The position numbers and the translations under genes are program-made. Below the pieces are notes generated by a model that ran no database searches, was not told the DNA's origin, and saw only the letters and a program-made list of their open reading frames with translations. From Arthrobacter sp. AFG7.2 (GTDB lineage: Bacteria > Actinomycetota > Actinomycetes > Actinomycetales > Micrococcaceae), in assembly GCF_002892835.1 (NCBI RefSeq), contig NZ_PJMB01000004.1:1-64000 (forward strand): a DNA stretch of 64,000 nt, given 5' to 3'. Position 1 is the stretch's first letter. Each line of letters opens with the position of its first letter. Positions 7,514 to 16,400 of the stretch are shown here, one piece after another.

Positions 7514-9250
7514 TCAGGCTGTTTTTGCTTCCCCTGGTGACGTGGTGCGCGGCGGCGGGACACGTCGGTTGCCGGTGGCTTCGAAGGCCGCGGCCAGGTG
7601 CAGCAGTTCCGTGTCGCTGTAAGCCCTGCCGGCGATGGTGAGGCCTACGGGCATGCTGATGTCTGCGGCCAGTCCCATCGGGACCGTGACGGTGGGGATA
7701 CCCAAATGCCGCGGGACCAGGTTCCCATTCGCCACCCACACCCCGTTGCGCCAGGCCAGGTCCGCCGACACCTCATGACGGTCGGCGTCGGCTGGTCCCA
7801 CATCGGCAACCGCAGGGAACACGACCGCGTCCAGGCCCAGCCTGTCCATCCAGTCCTCGAGGTCGATCCGGCGGGTCTCTTCCAGGCCGCTGAGCCCTTC
7901 TGCGAGGTGGGGGATATCGGTGAGCGTCGGGACGCCGTGTTCGCGGATCCAGGCGGGGTAGTCGCTGATGTCATCGTCGAAGCCGTCATAGCGGTCCGGC
8001 AGGGATCCGTCCGGTGCAGGGAAGATTTCCGCGCCGTCGACGTCGGCGAGGCGGTGGAGGTGCGGGTCCCCGTTGGCATCGAGGAAGTCATTCCATGCCC
8101 AGGCGGAGAGGTCCACGATCTCGCGGCGCAGGTATTCCGGGGAGACCAGGCCGCGGGTGGCGATGGTGGGGGCGCCGGGGCGGTCCCCCTCGTAGTTGGA
8201 GACGACAGGGAAATCGACCTCGATGACTTCGGCGCCTGCGGCTTCCAGATCATGCCTGGCCGCCTTCCACAGCTCGATGACGGATGCCCGCGTGTCGATG
8301 CGCCGGCCAGTGGGGCCGCCGATGCCGGGCGCTTCTGCGGTGCCGGCGTCCGGGTCTGCGTTGATGTAGATCCGGGGGATTCCGAGGCGTTTTCCGGTGA
8401 GCACCCGTTCTGCCGCGGCCGGGCCGGGGACCGCCAGCTCAAGGTATGAGTCCGGGCGGGTTTCCGATGCTTTGGGAAGCTGGACCCACGGCTGGACCCG
8501 CCAAAAGTCACCGCGGGTCTCGACGTCGTCTGCCACCACGACGTCCAGGACCTCCAAAAGGTCGTCCATGGTCCGGGTGTGCGGAACGACCACGTCCATG
8601 GTGGGGACCAGCGGCCAGTTCCCCCGGACGGAAATCACACCACGTGAAGGGGTGTAGGCGCACAGGGCATTGTTCGACGCCGGCGCCCGACCGGACGACC
8701 AGGTTTCCTCCGCGAGGCCGAACGCTGCGAAACTCGCTGCGGTGGCAGTTCCGGAACCGTTGGAGGATCCGGAGGCGAAGGCTGCCGTGAGGTAGTGGCC
8801 GTTGTAGGGGCTTTCCGCCCGCCCGTAGACGCCGCGCTGCATCCCTCCATTGGCCATCGGGGGCATGTTGGTCAGGCCGATCAGCACCCCGCCGCCGGCC
8901 CGCAGCCGTTCGATGGTGAAGGCGTCCTTCTGCGCCACCAGGTCCTTGAACGCCGGAGACCCTGCAGCGACAGTGAGGCCGCGCGCCTGGTAGCTGTCCT
9001 TGGCAGTGTACGGAATCCCGTCAAGCGGCCCCAGGGGGGTTCCAGCGGCACGCCGCTCGTCGGAGGCCCGGGCAGCCGCAAGCGCATCGGGATTCAGCAC
9101 TACAAGCGCGTTGAGGCATATGCCTGAAGAGTCATACTTCTCGATCCGCTGAAGGTACAGGCGCACAAGCTCCTCGCTGGTGACCTCGCCTGCCTCCAGC
9201 GCTGCCCTGAGCCGCCCGATGCCGGCTTCCACAACATTGAAGCTACTCAC
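7514..9250 (-). CDS. Amidase-signature family amidase
   Basis: 578 residues from the GTG at 9250, which overlaps the agmatine deiminase stop (GTGA); the open frame extends 58 codons further but that part is only the shadow of the upstream gene. Amidase-signature landmarks: catalytic Lys in LDGIPYTAKDSY, the cis-Ser/Ser loop in AFASGSSNGSGTATAAS, and the downstream TPSRGVISVRG. The family hydrolyses amides through a Ser-cisSer-Lys triad in the cytoplasm. Coupling to agmatine deiminase suggests it might act on N-carbamoylputrescine or another amide from that pathway, but the usual enzyme for that step is a nitrilase-type amidohydrolase, so this is only inference. Confidence 0.85.
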   Translation of the reverse strand: MSSFNVVEAGIGRLRAALEAGEVTSEELVRLYLQRIEKYDSSGICLNALVVLNPDALAAARASDERRAAGTPLGPLDGIPYTAKDSYQARGLTVAAGSPAFKDLVAQKDAFTIERLRAGGGVLIGLTNMPPMANGGMQRGVYGRAESPYNGHYLTAAFASGSSNGSGTATAASFAAFGLAEETWSSGRAPASNNALCAYTPSRGVISVRGNWPLVPTMDVVVPHTRTMDDLLEVLDVVVADDVETRGDFWRVQPWVQLPKASETRPDSYLELAVPGPAAAERVLTGKRLGIPRIYINADPDAGTAEAPGIGGPTGRRIDTRASVIELWKAARHDLEAAGAEVIEVDFPVVSNYEGDRPGAPTIATRGLVSPEYLRREIVDLSAWAWNDFLDANGDPHLHRLADVDGAEIFPAPDGSLPDRYDGFDDDISDYPAWIREHGVPTLTDIPHLAEGLSGLEETRRIDLEDWMDRLGLDAVVFPAVADVGPADADRHEVSADLAWRNGVWVANGNLVPRHLGIPTVTVPMGLAADISMPVGLTIAGRAYSDTELLHLAAAFEATGNRRVPPPRTTSPGEAKTA

Positions 9251-10356
9251 GCCGGGGAGCCATTCGTTGCAGGCGCAGGCGCTGGCTGCTGCTGGGTGAT
9301 GCAGTGGATGCCGCCCCCGAACGCGAAGATGTCGCGTGCGTCGACCAGTTCCACGGTTCGTCCCGGGTAGGCACGTTCGAGGATGCCGGCAGCTATCACA
9401 TCGTTGGGGTCGTTGAAGGCGCACAGCACGACGACGTTATTGGCCACGTAGTGATTGATGTAGGACCAGTCGACGAAGCCTTCGTCATCCTTCAGGGTCG
9501 TGGGTGCCGGGACATCAATGACCCGCAGGGGGCGGCCCTGGGCATCAGTTTCACCGGCGAGGACGGTGCGGAGTTCCCTATACACCTCATAGTCAGGATG
9601 GCCGGGGTCATCCTGGCGGTGCAGCAGGACGGAGCCGGCTCCAGCGAAGGCGGCCACGATATCAACGTGTCCACGGGTGCCAAACTCGCCGTAGTCGCGC
9701 GTCAGGCCGCGCGGCAGCCAGATGGCTTTGGTGGTGCCCAGGGCAGCGTGGATTTCGGCTTCGACTGATTCCTTCGTCGCTCCCGGGTTGCGTCCGGGGT
9801 CCAGTTGGACGGTCTCGGTCAGCAGCACCGTTCCTTCACCGTCCACGTGGAATCCACCGCCCTCATTGACCAGCGGACTGGGCCGGACGGGTACTGAAGC
9901 TTCGGCAGCCACTGCGCGTGCCACGTTCTGATCGTTGCCCCAGGAGGCCCACTCCTGGGCACCCCAGCCGTTGAAGACCCAGTCGACGGCGGCCAGCGAA
10001 CCGTCGGGCCGGTGCACGAACGTGGGGCCGCTGTCCCGCACCCACGCGTCGTCGAGGGGAACCTTCAGCACCTCGATTCCGGCACCCAGCCACTCTTTGG
10101 CCGCAGTGGCGTCACGCGGATCAGCCAGGACGGTGACGGGCTCGTACCGGGCAATGGTCCGGGCAACGTCCGACCATGCAGCACGGGCACGGTCAAGGGT
10201 TCGGCTTCCTGCTGCCCCGAACGTTTCGTTGGGCGGCGGGAAGGCCATCCACGTCCGCTGGTGGCCCTCCCACTCTGCCGGCATGTGTACGGGGATGCCG
10301 TCCGGCATCACTGCAGGAGCAGTCGGGGGAAGAAGGGGGGCATAAATGAATGACAT
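9247..10356 (-). CDS. aguA: Agmatine deiminase
   Basis: 369 residues, PAD_porph family. Signature motifs in order: MPAEWEGHQRTWMAFPP, the substrate-binding WVRDSGPTFV, NGWGAQEW, EGGGFHVDG, the catalytic GTRGHVDI, and the active-site Cys in FGGGIHCITQQ near the C-terminus. It converts agmatine to N-carbamoylputrescine and ammonia. The start at 10356 fits a leaderless mRNA: a TTGCGC/17/CATAAT promoter places the expected first base at the A of ATG. A perfect palindrome overlaps that start. It overlaps the amidase gene by four bases. A downstream ATG at 10308 is an alternative start without a ribosome site. Confidence 0.93.
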   Translation of the reverse strand: MSFIYAPLLPPTAPAVMPDGIPVHMPAEWEGHQRTWMAFPPPNETFGAAGSRTLDRARAAWSDVARTIARYEPVTVLADPRDATAAKEWLGAGIEVLKVPLDDAWVRDSGPTFVHRPDGSLAAVDWVFNGWGAQEWASWGNDQNVARAVAAEASVPVRPSPLVNEGGGFHVDGEGTVLLTETVQLDPGRNPGATKESVEAEIHAALGTTKAIWLPRGLTRDYGEFGTRGHVDIVAAFAGAGSVLLHRQDDPGHPDYEVYRELRTVLAGETDAQGRPLRVIDVPAPTTLKDDEGFVDWSYINHYVANNVVVLCAFNDPNDVIAAGILERAYPGRTVELVDARDIFAFGGGIHCITQQQPAPAPATNGSPA

Positions 10357-10363
10357 TCATTTA
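10343..10363. promoter_or_regulatory. Perfect TetR-type palindrome overlapping aguA start codon
   Basis: Arms TAAATGAATG and CATTCATTTA around a single central base: 10 of 10 pairs match. The aguA ATG (10354-10356) lies inside the right half of the palindrome on the minus strand. The geometry is typical of TetR-family operators. No TetR gene is present in the window. Confidence 0.7.
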
Positions 10364-10391
10364 TTATGAAGAAGGTCCTGCCCCCGCGCAA
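10363..10391 (-). promoter_or_regulatory. Predicted aguA promoter, leaderless
   Basis: On the minus strand: -35 TTGCGC (10391-10386), 17-base spacer, -10 CATAAT (10368-10363). Seven bases further is the ATG, so transcription would begin at the start codon, under the TetR-type palindrome. Confidence 0.5.
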
Positions 10392-10434
10392 GAGGCAGCA
10401 CATCCTGGTTACGCGGCGGCCCGGGGTCAGTTCC

Positions 10435-11154
10435 TCAGGGGGTGGCGGGTTGGCCCTTCCGGTCCACTGCGTCAAGGATGGCCTGCGCCAGTTCCCCGGG
10501 TTTGGTGAACTGCGGCCAGTGCCCGGTGGGGAGGTCCACGTACTCCACGTCCCGGACCTTCGCGAGCTCTGCCACGAAGGGATGACCGGCAGCGATCCAC
10601 TCGCGCAGCATCGCGGACGGAAACTCGCACGCAATGATGGTTGCCGGAACGTCGTAGCGCCGCTCGTCGTGGAGGTGCTGCTGGTCGTAGGCCACGCCCT
10701 TGGGCTGGGGAATGGCGCGGGCGCGAAAGGCCTCGCGGAGGCCGTCGTCCAGGTCCACCAGATCGGCATCCTCGAACGCTTCCCATGGCGGCAGCGGAAC
10801 ATCGTCGCCGTCGGCAGGCAGCTCATCGTTAATCACCCCGCCTTCGCCGAGAGGGCCGCTGTCGACGTAGATTGCCCGCTCCACCTTGTTCGGGCGGGCA
10901 TCCACCACGCCATGGATAATCGCCCCTCCGCCCGAATGTCCCACCAGGACAACCTTGCCGTCGATGGCATCGGCGGCAGCGGTAACGGCGGTGATGTGGT
11001 GATGCAGGCCGATCCCTCCGCGATTGGCGTCCACGCTGTCCAGTCCTGGCAGGGTGAGGGGATGGGTGCGGTGCCCTGCGGCCTTCAGCGCCGGCGTCAC
11101 CCCATCCCATGAGGAAGCGTCCAACCAAAAACCGGGAACCAGAATGATGTCCAT
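10435..11154 (-). CDS. Alpha/beta hydrolase
   Basis: 239 residues. Alpha/beta-hydrolase fold: strand and oxyanion segment MDIILVPGFWLDASSWDGV, nucleophile elbow VVLVGHSGGGAI (Ser about 94), acid in the later strand and catalytic His in LPTGHWPQFTKP. The short size and the lid region (VPLPPWEAFEDADLVDLDDGLRE) resemble esterase/hydroxynitrile-lyase-like enzymes of Actinobacteria; substrate cannot be told. It lies upstream of aguA on the same strand but aguA has its own promoter. Confidence 0.85.
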   Translation of the reverse strand: MDIILVPGFWLDASSWDGVTPALKAAGHRTHPLTLPGLDSVDANRGGIGLHHHITAVTAAADAIDGKVVLVGHSGGGAIIHGVVDARPNKVERAIYVDSGPLGEGGVINDELPADGDDVPLPPWEAFEDADLVDLDDGLREAFRARAIPQPKGVAYDQQHLHDERRYDVPATIIACEFPSAMLREWIAAGHPFVAELAKVRDVEYVDLPTGHWPQFTKPGELAQAILDAVDRKGQPATP

Positions 11155-11309
11155 GACGGAACCCTACTCCTGGGGGACCAGGAGCCGGCAGGGCGTCGCC
11201 CATAAATCCGGTCTGCAGCAACCAGGGGTTTCGCGAGGTGGCAGGCAGCAGTAAAGTCCGGGAGTAGCCCGTGAACTCACCTCCAACGCCAGCTGAGAGA
11301 GAGCACCTC

Positions 11310-11387
11310 ATGAACCGGCCACATCACTGCTGTTGCCAGGGGCCCGCCCTTGGTGCCCTGTCACTGATGCGGGAGGCGGTGAAATGA
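11310..11387 (+). CDS. Poly-cysteine leader ORF (candidate cysteine-responsive attenuator)
   Basis: A 25-codon ORF with ATG at 11310 and TGA at 11385-11387. GAGAGAG about seven bases upstream can serve as ribosome site. It encodes HHCCCQ (three consecutive Cys codons, TGC TGT TGC, at 7-9), and its TGA overlaps the ATG of the downstream NSS transporter gene (ATGA). GGAGG for the transporter lies inside the leader ORF. In mycobacteria, short ORFs with Cys runs whose stop overlaps the next start are known cysteine-responsive attenuators; this has the same layout ahead of a probable sulfur amino-acid importer. Confidence 0.6.
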   Translation: MNRPHHCCCQGPALGALSLMREAVK

Positions 11388-12958
11388 GCAGTTCCTCCCC
11401 GGCCCGCCCGGCCCCGCCGGTGAAACGCGAAACATTTTCTTCCCGCCGGTTGTTCATTCTGTCCGCTATCGGTTCGGCGGTGGGGCTCGGCAATATCTGG
11501 CGCTTCCCGTACATCGCCTACGACAACGGCGGCGGTGCATTCCTGATCCCGTACCTGGTGGCGCTGCTGACAGCCGGCATTCCGCTGCTTTTCCTGGATT
11601 ACGCCGTCGGGCACAAATTCCGGGGGTCGGCCCCGCTGGCGTACCGGCGGCTCCATAGGGCCGCTGAACCGCTTGGCTGGTGGCAGGTTCTGGTGTGCTT
11701 CGTCATCGCGGCGTATTACGCGGTGATCATCGCGTGGGCCCTGATGTACACCATCTTCTCTTTCACGGAGGCGTGGGGCGACGACGCGGAGGGCTTCTTC
11801 TTCGGCAACTTCCTGGGGGTGGCCGAGGCGCCGGGCCTCGGGTTCGACTTCATCCCGTCGGTCTTCTTCCCGCTGCTGCTGATTTGGGCGGCGGTCATCC
11901 TGATCATGGTGGCCGGGATCCGCAAAGGTATTTCGCGGGCAAACGCCGTCCTGCTGCCGCTGCTCGTGGCGATGTTCGTCCTGCTGGTCATCCAGGCACT
12001 TTTCCTTCCAGGTGCAGCCCAGGGCCTCAACGCTTTCTTCACGCCCGACTGGTCTGCGCTCGCCGACCCGTCAGTGTGGGCGGCAGCCTACGGCCACATC
12101 TTCTTTTCGCTCTCCGTTGGCTACGGCATCATGGTCACCTATTCCTCCTACCTCAAGCGCAGGACGGACCTGACCGGCTCCGGCATGGTGGTTGCCTTCT
12201 CCAATTCCGGGTTCGAGATCCTGGCGGGCATCGGCGTTTTTGCCGCCCTGGGCTTTATGGCGCAGGCAGCCGGTACCGGCGTGAACGACGTAGTGACCCA
12301 GGGCATCGGACTGGCGTTTGTCGCCTTCCCCACCATCGTCTCCCAGGCGCCTTTCGGGGCGGTGATGGGGGTCCTGTTCTTCGGATCCCTGGTCTTCGCG
12401 GGAATCACGTCCCTGATCTCCGTGCTCGAAGTCATCGTTGCCGCCGTACAGGACAAGCTTGGCTGGGGCAGGATCAAGGCCTCCCTGGTGGTCAGCATCC
12501 TGGTAGCCGCCGTTTCGCTGGCATTCTTTCCGACGGCCACAGGCCTGTACCTGCTCGACACGTCCGACGCATTCGTCAACAGCTTCGGCATCACCCTCGG
12601 AGCACTGGTGACCGTGGTGGTGCTTGCGTGGTTCCTGCGCAAACTTCCGCTGCTCTCCGCCCACCTGAACCGGATCTCGACGGTCAAAATGCGCGGAACC
12701 TGGATGGTGCTGGTCGCGGCCGTGGTGCCGCTCGCGCTGATCTACATGGTGGCCAATGAGTTCATCAGCAAGATCTCCACCACGTATGAGGGGTATCCGG
12801 ACTGGTTCGTGGGCGTGTTTGGCTGGGGCATGTCAGCGGCACTGGTTGTCCTGGCGCTGGTGCTGACCTTCATCCCGTGGAGCCGCAGCTCGAAGGCGCA
12901 TGACGACCCCGAGTACGACGCTGTGGTGGAGGAAGACGCAAAGGAGACAGCACTGTGA
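11384..12958 (+). CDS. Neurotransmitter:sodium symporter family amino-acid transporter (MetP-like)
   Basis: 524 residues from ATG 11384, which has GGAGGCGGTGAA immediately before it. N-terminal signature GSAVGLGNIWRFPYIAYDNGGGAFLIPYL is the NSS Na+/substrate site in TM1. About 11-12 hydrophobic segments follow, including the unwound TM6 region (FFSLSVGYGIMVTYSSYLK). Na+-coupled uptake of neutral amino acids across the plasma membrane. Overlap with a MetS-type small subunit (GTGA) points to the methionine/alanine MetPS class known in corynebacteria. It is preceded by a poly-Cys leader ORF with overlapping stop, suggesting control by sulfur amino-acid supply. Confidence 0.92.
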   Translation: MSSSSPARPAPPVKRETFSSRRLFILSAIGSAVGLGNIWRFPYIAYDNGGGAFLIPYLVALLTAGIPLLFLDYAVGHKFRGSAPLAYRRLHRAAEPLGWWQVLVCFVIAAYYAVIIAWALMYTIFSFTEAWGDDAEGFFFGNFLGVAEAPGLGFDFIPSVFFPLLLIWAAVILIMVAGIRKGISRANAVLLPLLVAMFVLLVIQALFLPGAAQGLNAFFTPDWSALADPSVWAAAYGHIFFSLSVGYGIMVTYSSYLKRRTDLTGSGMVVAFSNSGFEILAGIGVFAALGFMAQAAGTGVNDVVTQGIGLAFVAFPTIVSQAPFGAVMGVLFFGSLVFAGITSLISVLEVIVAAVQDKLGWGRIKASLVVSILVAAVSLAFFPTATGLYLLDTSDAFVNSFGITLGALVTVVVLAWFLRKLPLLSAHLNRISTVKMRGTWMVLVAAVVPLALIYMVANEFISKISTTYEGYPDWFVGVFGWGMSAALVVLALVLTFIPWSRSSKAHDDPEYDAVVEEDAKETAL

Positions 12959-13092
12959 CACCGATCGCCATCACCATGATGATTATCGCCATCCTCACCG
13001 TCTGGGGCGGACTGGTGCTCGCACTGGTCAACCTCCAGCGCCATCCGGAGGACGAAGGCGCCCTGCCTGAAGAGCACGCCCCGGAGCTCTGA
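12955..13092 (+). CDS. metS: Methionine/alanine importer small subunit (MetS-like)
   Basis: 45 residues from a GTG overlapping the transporter stop (GTGA). One membrane helix (about residues 4-28: IAITMMIIAILTVWGGLVLA) followed by a short acidic tail with RHPEDEGALPEEH, the standard form of the MetS/NSS small subunit family. In Corynebacterium the small subunit is essential for methionine and alanine uptake by MetP. Coupling to the NSS gene supports the assignment. Confidence 0.85.
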   Translation: MTPIAITMMIIAILTVWGGLVLALVNLQRHPEDEGALPEEHAPEL

Positions 13093-13131
13093 GACAGGCC
13101 GCTAAGCTGGCCCGGCGGCCAGAACTGTGGG

Positions 13132-14619
13132 TCAGGGCGTACGTTTTCCGAGGCCGTTTCCGTTGGCTGGCGGCACCTCGACGGCATCCGAGACTGCCGT
13201 GCCGTGCGCGTTATGGAACACGGCACGCACCAGGGCGCCCTGCTGTCCGGCCGTGGCCGCCGGCAGTTCGAGCGTCGAGGTATAGGTGCCTTCATCTGTC
13301 CGTTTGGTGACCGGCTGGTGGACTGCTTTTTGCCAGCCCGCACCGCCGTCGGACGATATTTCCCAGACTGCCACCGGGCCCGGGGTGCCTGTTGCGGCGG
13401 CCGTGACACTGGCCGTGCCCCCGGCTGTCCTGGCCCTGGGCTGCTTGGAAACGACGGGCAGCTCTACTGTCTGGTCGAAGGATGGCCAGCCGTCCACCCA
13501 GTCAATTTTCTGGATGCCCAGGGTGGGGAAGTAGGGGATGTCCCGGTTGGAGCCGTCGTAGTAGTGGAAGGCCAGGTAGTCACCAAAGACGGACTGTCCG
13601 CCCGGCCCGGTGACTGCACCATGGGAGTCGAGGACGACGGATCCGCCGCCGCCAAACATGTCGCGGCCGTCCTTGTCCAGGTACGGGCCCTTCACGGAGG
13701 TGGAGCGCCCCACAGCTACCTTGTAGGTGGAATCGCCGCCGCGGCAGCAGGAGTCGAAGGAGACGAACAGGTAGTAGTAGCCGTCGTGTTTGGTGATGTA
13801 GGGAGCCTCAACGGGATTTCCGGGCATGAAACGGTCCGCGATGTTCACGGTTTTGGACTGCCAGTCCGCCACGGGCTTGCCGCTCGGCCATTCGATGGGA
13901 ACCAGGAAGATTCCGTACCAGAACGATCCGATGGCCATGTAGGGGGTGCCGTCCGCGTCCTCAATGATGCCGGCGTCGATGGCATTGAATGTTTTACCGG
14001 GATTGTCCGGGTCAAGGCCGGTGGCGGGGGAGGAGACCACCAGGCCCTGGTCCACCCACTCGTAGTTCGGGTCGCCGGGATCCAGGGTGGTGTTGGTGGC
14101 AAGTGCGGTCAGGGACTTGTTTCCGCCAAAGCGCGACGCCGAGTAGTACAGGTAGTAGGTGCCGTTGTGTTCCGTGATTTCCGGCGCCCAGAGGCTGCCG
14201 GGGAGCTCGCCGTCGGCGAAGTGCTCATCGATCCAGGCCGGGATCTTGTCCCAGACCGTTCCGGTGTAGCTCCAGGTTGTGCCCTGGTCACGCGATGACC
14301 AGATCTGGATGGTGCCACCGTTCTCCCGGTTCACCAGTCCCGTGCTATAGACGTACCACGTGCCGTCGTCGTCAATAATCAGGGCGGGATCGTGGATCGG
14401 GGAGGTCTGCCCCACGACGGTCTTTCCACCGGGGAGGTCGGTGAGCCGGGGCTCACCGTTCCTGGCGGGTGGTGTTTTTGTCTCGAGCACTGCCGGGGCC
14501 GGGGCAGTTGCGCCGGCTGGGGGAGCGGCCGCTGTCGGGAGCGCTGCCGCTGTGAGGGCGATGCCGAGCGCTGCAGCGAAACCAGCAGCACGGATTGCCC
14601 ATGAACGTGACGTCGTCAT
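13132..14619 (-). CDS. Secreted GH43 endo-1,5-alpha-L-arabinanase with C-terminal Ig-like domain
   Basis: 495 residues from ATG 14619 (GTG 14622 is also possible; AAGGA lies 6-9 bases upstream of both). Sec signal peptide: MTTSRSWAIRAAGFAAALG... ending after an AAA/PAGA stretch. GH43 five-blade propeller with base Asp in SPIHDPALIIDDDG, pKa modulator Asp in TFNAIDAGIIEDADG, acid Glu in PVEAPYITKHDG, plus LWAPEI and GGNKSLTALATN. The last ~80 residues (PVAVWEISSDGGAGWQ and onward) look like an Ig-like accessory domain. It cleaves arabinan outside the cell to feed the ABC importer transcribed in the opposite direction. ACAACGTT operator lies just downstream of its promoter. Confidence 0.92.
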   Translation of the reverse strand: MTTSRSWAIRAAGFAAALGIALTAAALPTAAAPPAGATAPAPAVLETKTPPARNGEPRLTDLPGGKTVVGQTSPIHDPALIIDDDGTWYVYSTGLVNRENGGTIQIWSSRDQGTTWSYTGTVWDKIPAWIDEHFADGELPGSLWAPEITEHNGTYYLYYSASRFGGNKSLTALATNTTLDPGDPNYEWVDQGLVVSSPATGLDPDNPGKTFNAIDAGIIEDADGTPYMAIGSFWYGIFLVPIEWPSGKPVADWQSKTVNIADRFMPGNPVEAPYITKHDGYYYLFVSFDSCCRGGDSTYKVAVGRSTSVKGPYLDKDGRDMFGGGGSVVLDSHGAVTGPGGQSVFGDYLAFHYYDGSNRDIPYFPTLGIQKIDWVDGWPSFDQTVELPVVSKQPRARTAGGTASVTAAATGTPGPVAVWEISSDGGAGWQKAVHQPVTKRTDEGTYTSTLELPAATAGQQGALVRAVFHNAHGTAVSDAVEVPPANGNGLGKRTP

Positions 14620-14686
14620 CACACATGGTCCTTCCAAGAGGTGGGACGGCACCCTGGCCGTAAGCGGGGGAGTCCGCGCTGAAAAG

Positions 14687-14736
14687 CTTGCAACGTTGTA
14701 AGAGATGAATATGGCATGCGACCTGGATCACGTCAA
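14687..14736 (-). promoter_or_regulatory. Promoter and operator of the secreted arabinanase gene
   Basis: Minus-strand promoter TTGACG (14736-14731), 17-base spacer, CATATT (14713-14708), followed directly by the palindrome CTTACAACGTTGCAAG (14702-14687). The operator position over the start of transcription fits repression by the LacI protein of this locus. Confidence 0.7.
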
Positions 14737-14776
14737 GAAGGGTGCCGGGCGGCGAAAAGTAATTGTTCCCGGCCCC

Positions 14777-14825
14777 TTGACGATTCTTCTCCGGCTGTGT
14801 GAAGGTTTCTTACAACGTTGCAAAG
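14777..14825 (+). promoter_or_regulatory. Promoter and operator of the arabinan ABC importer operon
   Basis: Plus-strand TTGACG at 14777-14782, a weak -10 near 14800, and the operator CTTACAACGTTGCAAAG at 14809-14825 directly after it. It mirrors the operator for the divergent arabinanase gene. Confidence 0.65.
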
Positions 14826-14921
14826 CAGCAGCTTCGAGGACGGCCGCCACCGCGGACCGCGGAGCCGGTACCGCCCACCAATACACTTGTTTGCTCCACC
14901 CAACCCCGGAAGGACTGCGTG

Positions 14922-16256
14922 ATGATGAAGTCACGTCCCATGGCCGCAACCCTGGCATTCTTTACTGCCGCCGGCCTTATGCTCGGCGGATGCTCCGCCC
15001 CCTCTGGCGGGGACGCCGGCGGCGAAAAGAAGCTCACCTTCATGTTCCGCGGAGGTGAAGATGAGAAGAAGGCCTATGAGAAGGCCGTTGAGCAGTTCGA
15101 AGCTGCCAACGGTGTGGACGTGGACATCATTGTGACCACCGCCGACCAGTACACCACCAAGCTGAAGGCAGCCATTGCCGGCAAGCAGGTCCCGGATGTG
15201 TTCTACATCGGGCCCGGCGACGTCCAGGCCTACGTGCAGAACGGCATCGTCAAGGACATCACCGAATACGTGGAAGGCTCCGACACCATCGACCTGGAGA
15301 ACATCTGGGAATACGGCGTGGACAGCTACCGCTATGACGGCAAGCGGGTGGGCGAAGGTGCCATCTATGCCCTGCCCAAGGACGTCGGCCCGTTCTCCTT
15401 CGGTTACAACAAGACCATGCTGGAAAAAGCCGGGATTCCACTGCCGGACAAGGACAAGCCCTATACCTTCGACGAGTTCGTGGCCGCGGCCAAGAAACTC
15501 ACCGCTGACACCAACGGCGACGGCACCCTGGACCAGTGGGGCACCGGCCTGAACGTCCAGTGGAACCTGCAGCCGTTTGTCTGGTCCAACGGCGGGGACT
15601 GGCTTAACGAGGACCGCACCAAGGTCACGGTGGACACCCCGGAGTTTGCTGAATCACTGCAGTGGTTCGCTGACCTGCAGAATGTCCACGGGGTGACGCC
15701 TTCGGTGGCCGAAGCCCAGACCCTTGACACCTACCAGCGCTGGATGAAAGGCGAGATCGGGTTCTTCCCCATCGCGCCGTGGGACCTCTCCACCTACCAG
15801 AAGCTTGGGTTCGAGTGGGACGTCATTCCTTACCCGGCAGGAGACACCGGCAAGACGGCAAGCTGGATCGGAACGCTCGGCGTCGCAGTCTCCGAGAGCA
15901 CCAAGCACCCCGAGGAAGCTGTGAAGCTGGTGGAGTACCTCACGGCCAACAAGGAAGCCCAGCAGAGCCTTGTGGATGCGGGCATCCAGATCCCCAACCT
16001 GAAGGACATGGCCGAGACCTGGGCTGCCGACACCACCACCAAACCGGCCAACAAGGCGGAGTTCCTGCAGATCGTCAAGGACTACGGCCGTGCCCTGCCC
16101 GGCGGCAACACCTTCAACGGCGAGTGGTACGACGAGCTCTTCACCAACATCCAGCCGGTCCTCGACGGCAAGCAGACCGCTGCCGACTACCTGAAGGAAG
16201 CCCAGCCCAGGATGCAGGAATTCCTGGACGCCGCCAACCAGCAGGCCGGCAACTAG
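14922..16256 (+). CDS. ABC sugar-binding lipoprotein (arabino-oligosaccharide importer)
   Basis: 444 residues; ATG 14922 chosen because GGAAGGA ends seven bases upstream (the frame has an upstream extension without a site). Lipoprotein signal [18 protein letters not shown] with lipobox LMLGGC. The mature part is a family 1 extracellular solute-binding protein: [57 protein letters not shown], and a Ca-loop-like [11 protein letters not shown]. It captures arabino-oligosaccharides released by the secreted arabinanase and hands them to the two permeases downstream. No ATPase is in the operon; a shared MsmK-type ATPase elsewhere is expected. Confidence 0.92.
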   Translation: MMKSRPMAATLAFFTAAGLMLGGCSAPSGGDAGGEKKLTFMFRGGEDEKKAYEKAVEQFEAANGVDVDIIVTTADQYTTKLKAAIAGKQVPDVFYIGPGDVQAYVQNGIVKDITEYVEGSDTIDLENIWEYGVDSYRYDGKRVGEGAIYALPKDVGPFSFGYNKTMLEKAGIPLPDKDKPYTFDEFVAAAKKLTADTNGDGTLDQWGTGLNVQWNLQPFVWSNGGDWLNEDRTKVTVDTPEFAESLQWFADLQNVHGVTPSVAEAQTLDTYQRWMKGEIGFFPIAPWDLSTYQKLGFEWDVIPYPAGDTGKTASWIGTLGVAVSESTKHPEEAVKLVEYLTANKEAQQSLVDAGIQIPNLKDMAETWAADTTTKPANKAEFLQIVKDYGRALPGGNTFNGEWYDELFTNIQPVLDGKQTAADYLKEAQPRMQEFLDAANQQAGN

Positions 16257-16298
16257 CTCCGGTCCACCCGCAGGGCTGACAGCAGCCCTTCAAGAACC

Positions 16299-16335
16299 AG
16301 GTGCCGCGGCTCCGGCCAGCGCGGCCGCGGCACCT
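16299..16335 (+). other. Stem-loop between binding-protein and permease genes
   Basis: 11-bp perfect stem AGGTGCCGCGG (16299-16309) with CCGCGGCACCT (16325-16335), 15-base loop, no U tract. Position after the binding-protein gene suggests RNA stabilisation or partial termination, giving more binding protein than permease. Confidence 0.6.
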
Positions 16336-16400
16336 GTCCCACGCACCTTCGCGGGTGCACTTCCTGAGCGCCACCATCACGAATCAAAGAGGATCCAGCG

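Noticed and set aside
7449-7526. Possible terminator CCTGAACGTCAGG followed by T residues after GH27
   Set aside because: Only five base pairs, and it overlaps the convergent amidase stop; not strong enough to annotate.
9251-9424. Longer amidase start at 9424
   Set aside because: The extension lies inside the agmatine deiminase gene; the GTG at 9250 overlaps its stop and gives a normal family length.
13107-13122. Hairpin CTGGCC-CGGC-GGCCAG after metS as terminator
   Set aside because: Short stem and no T run.
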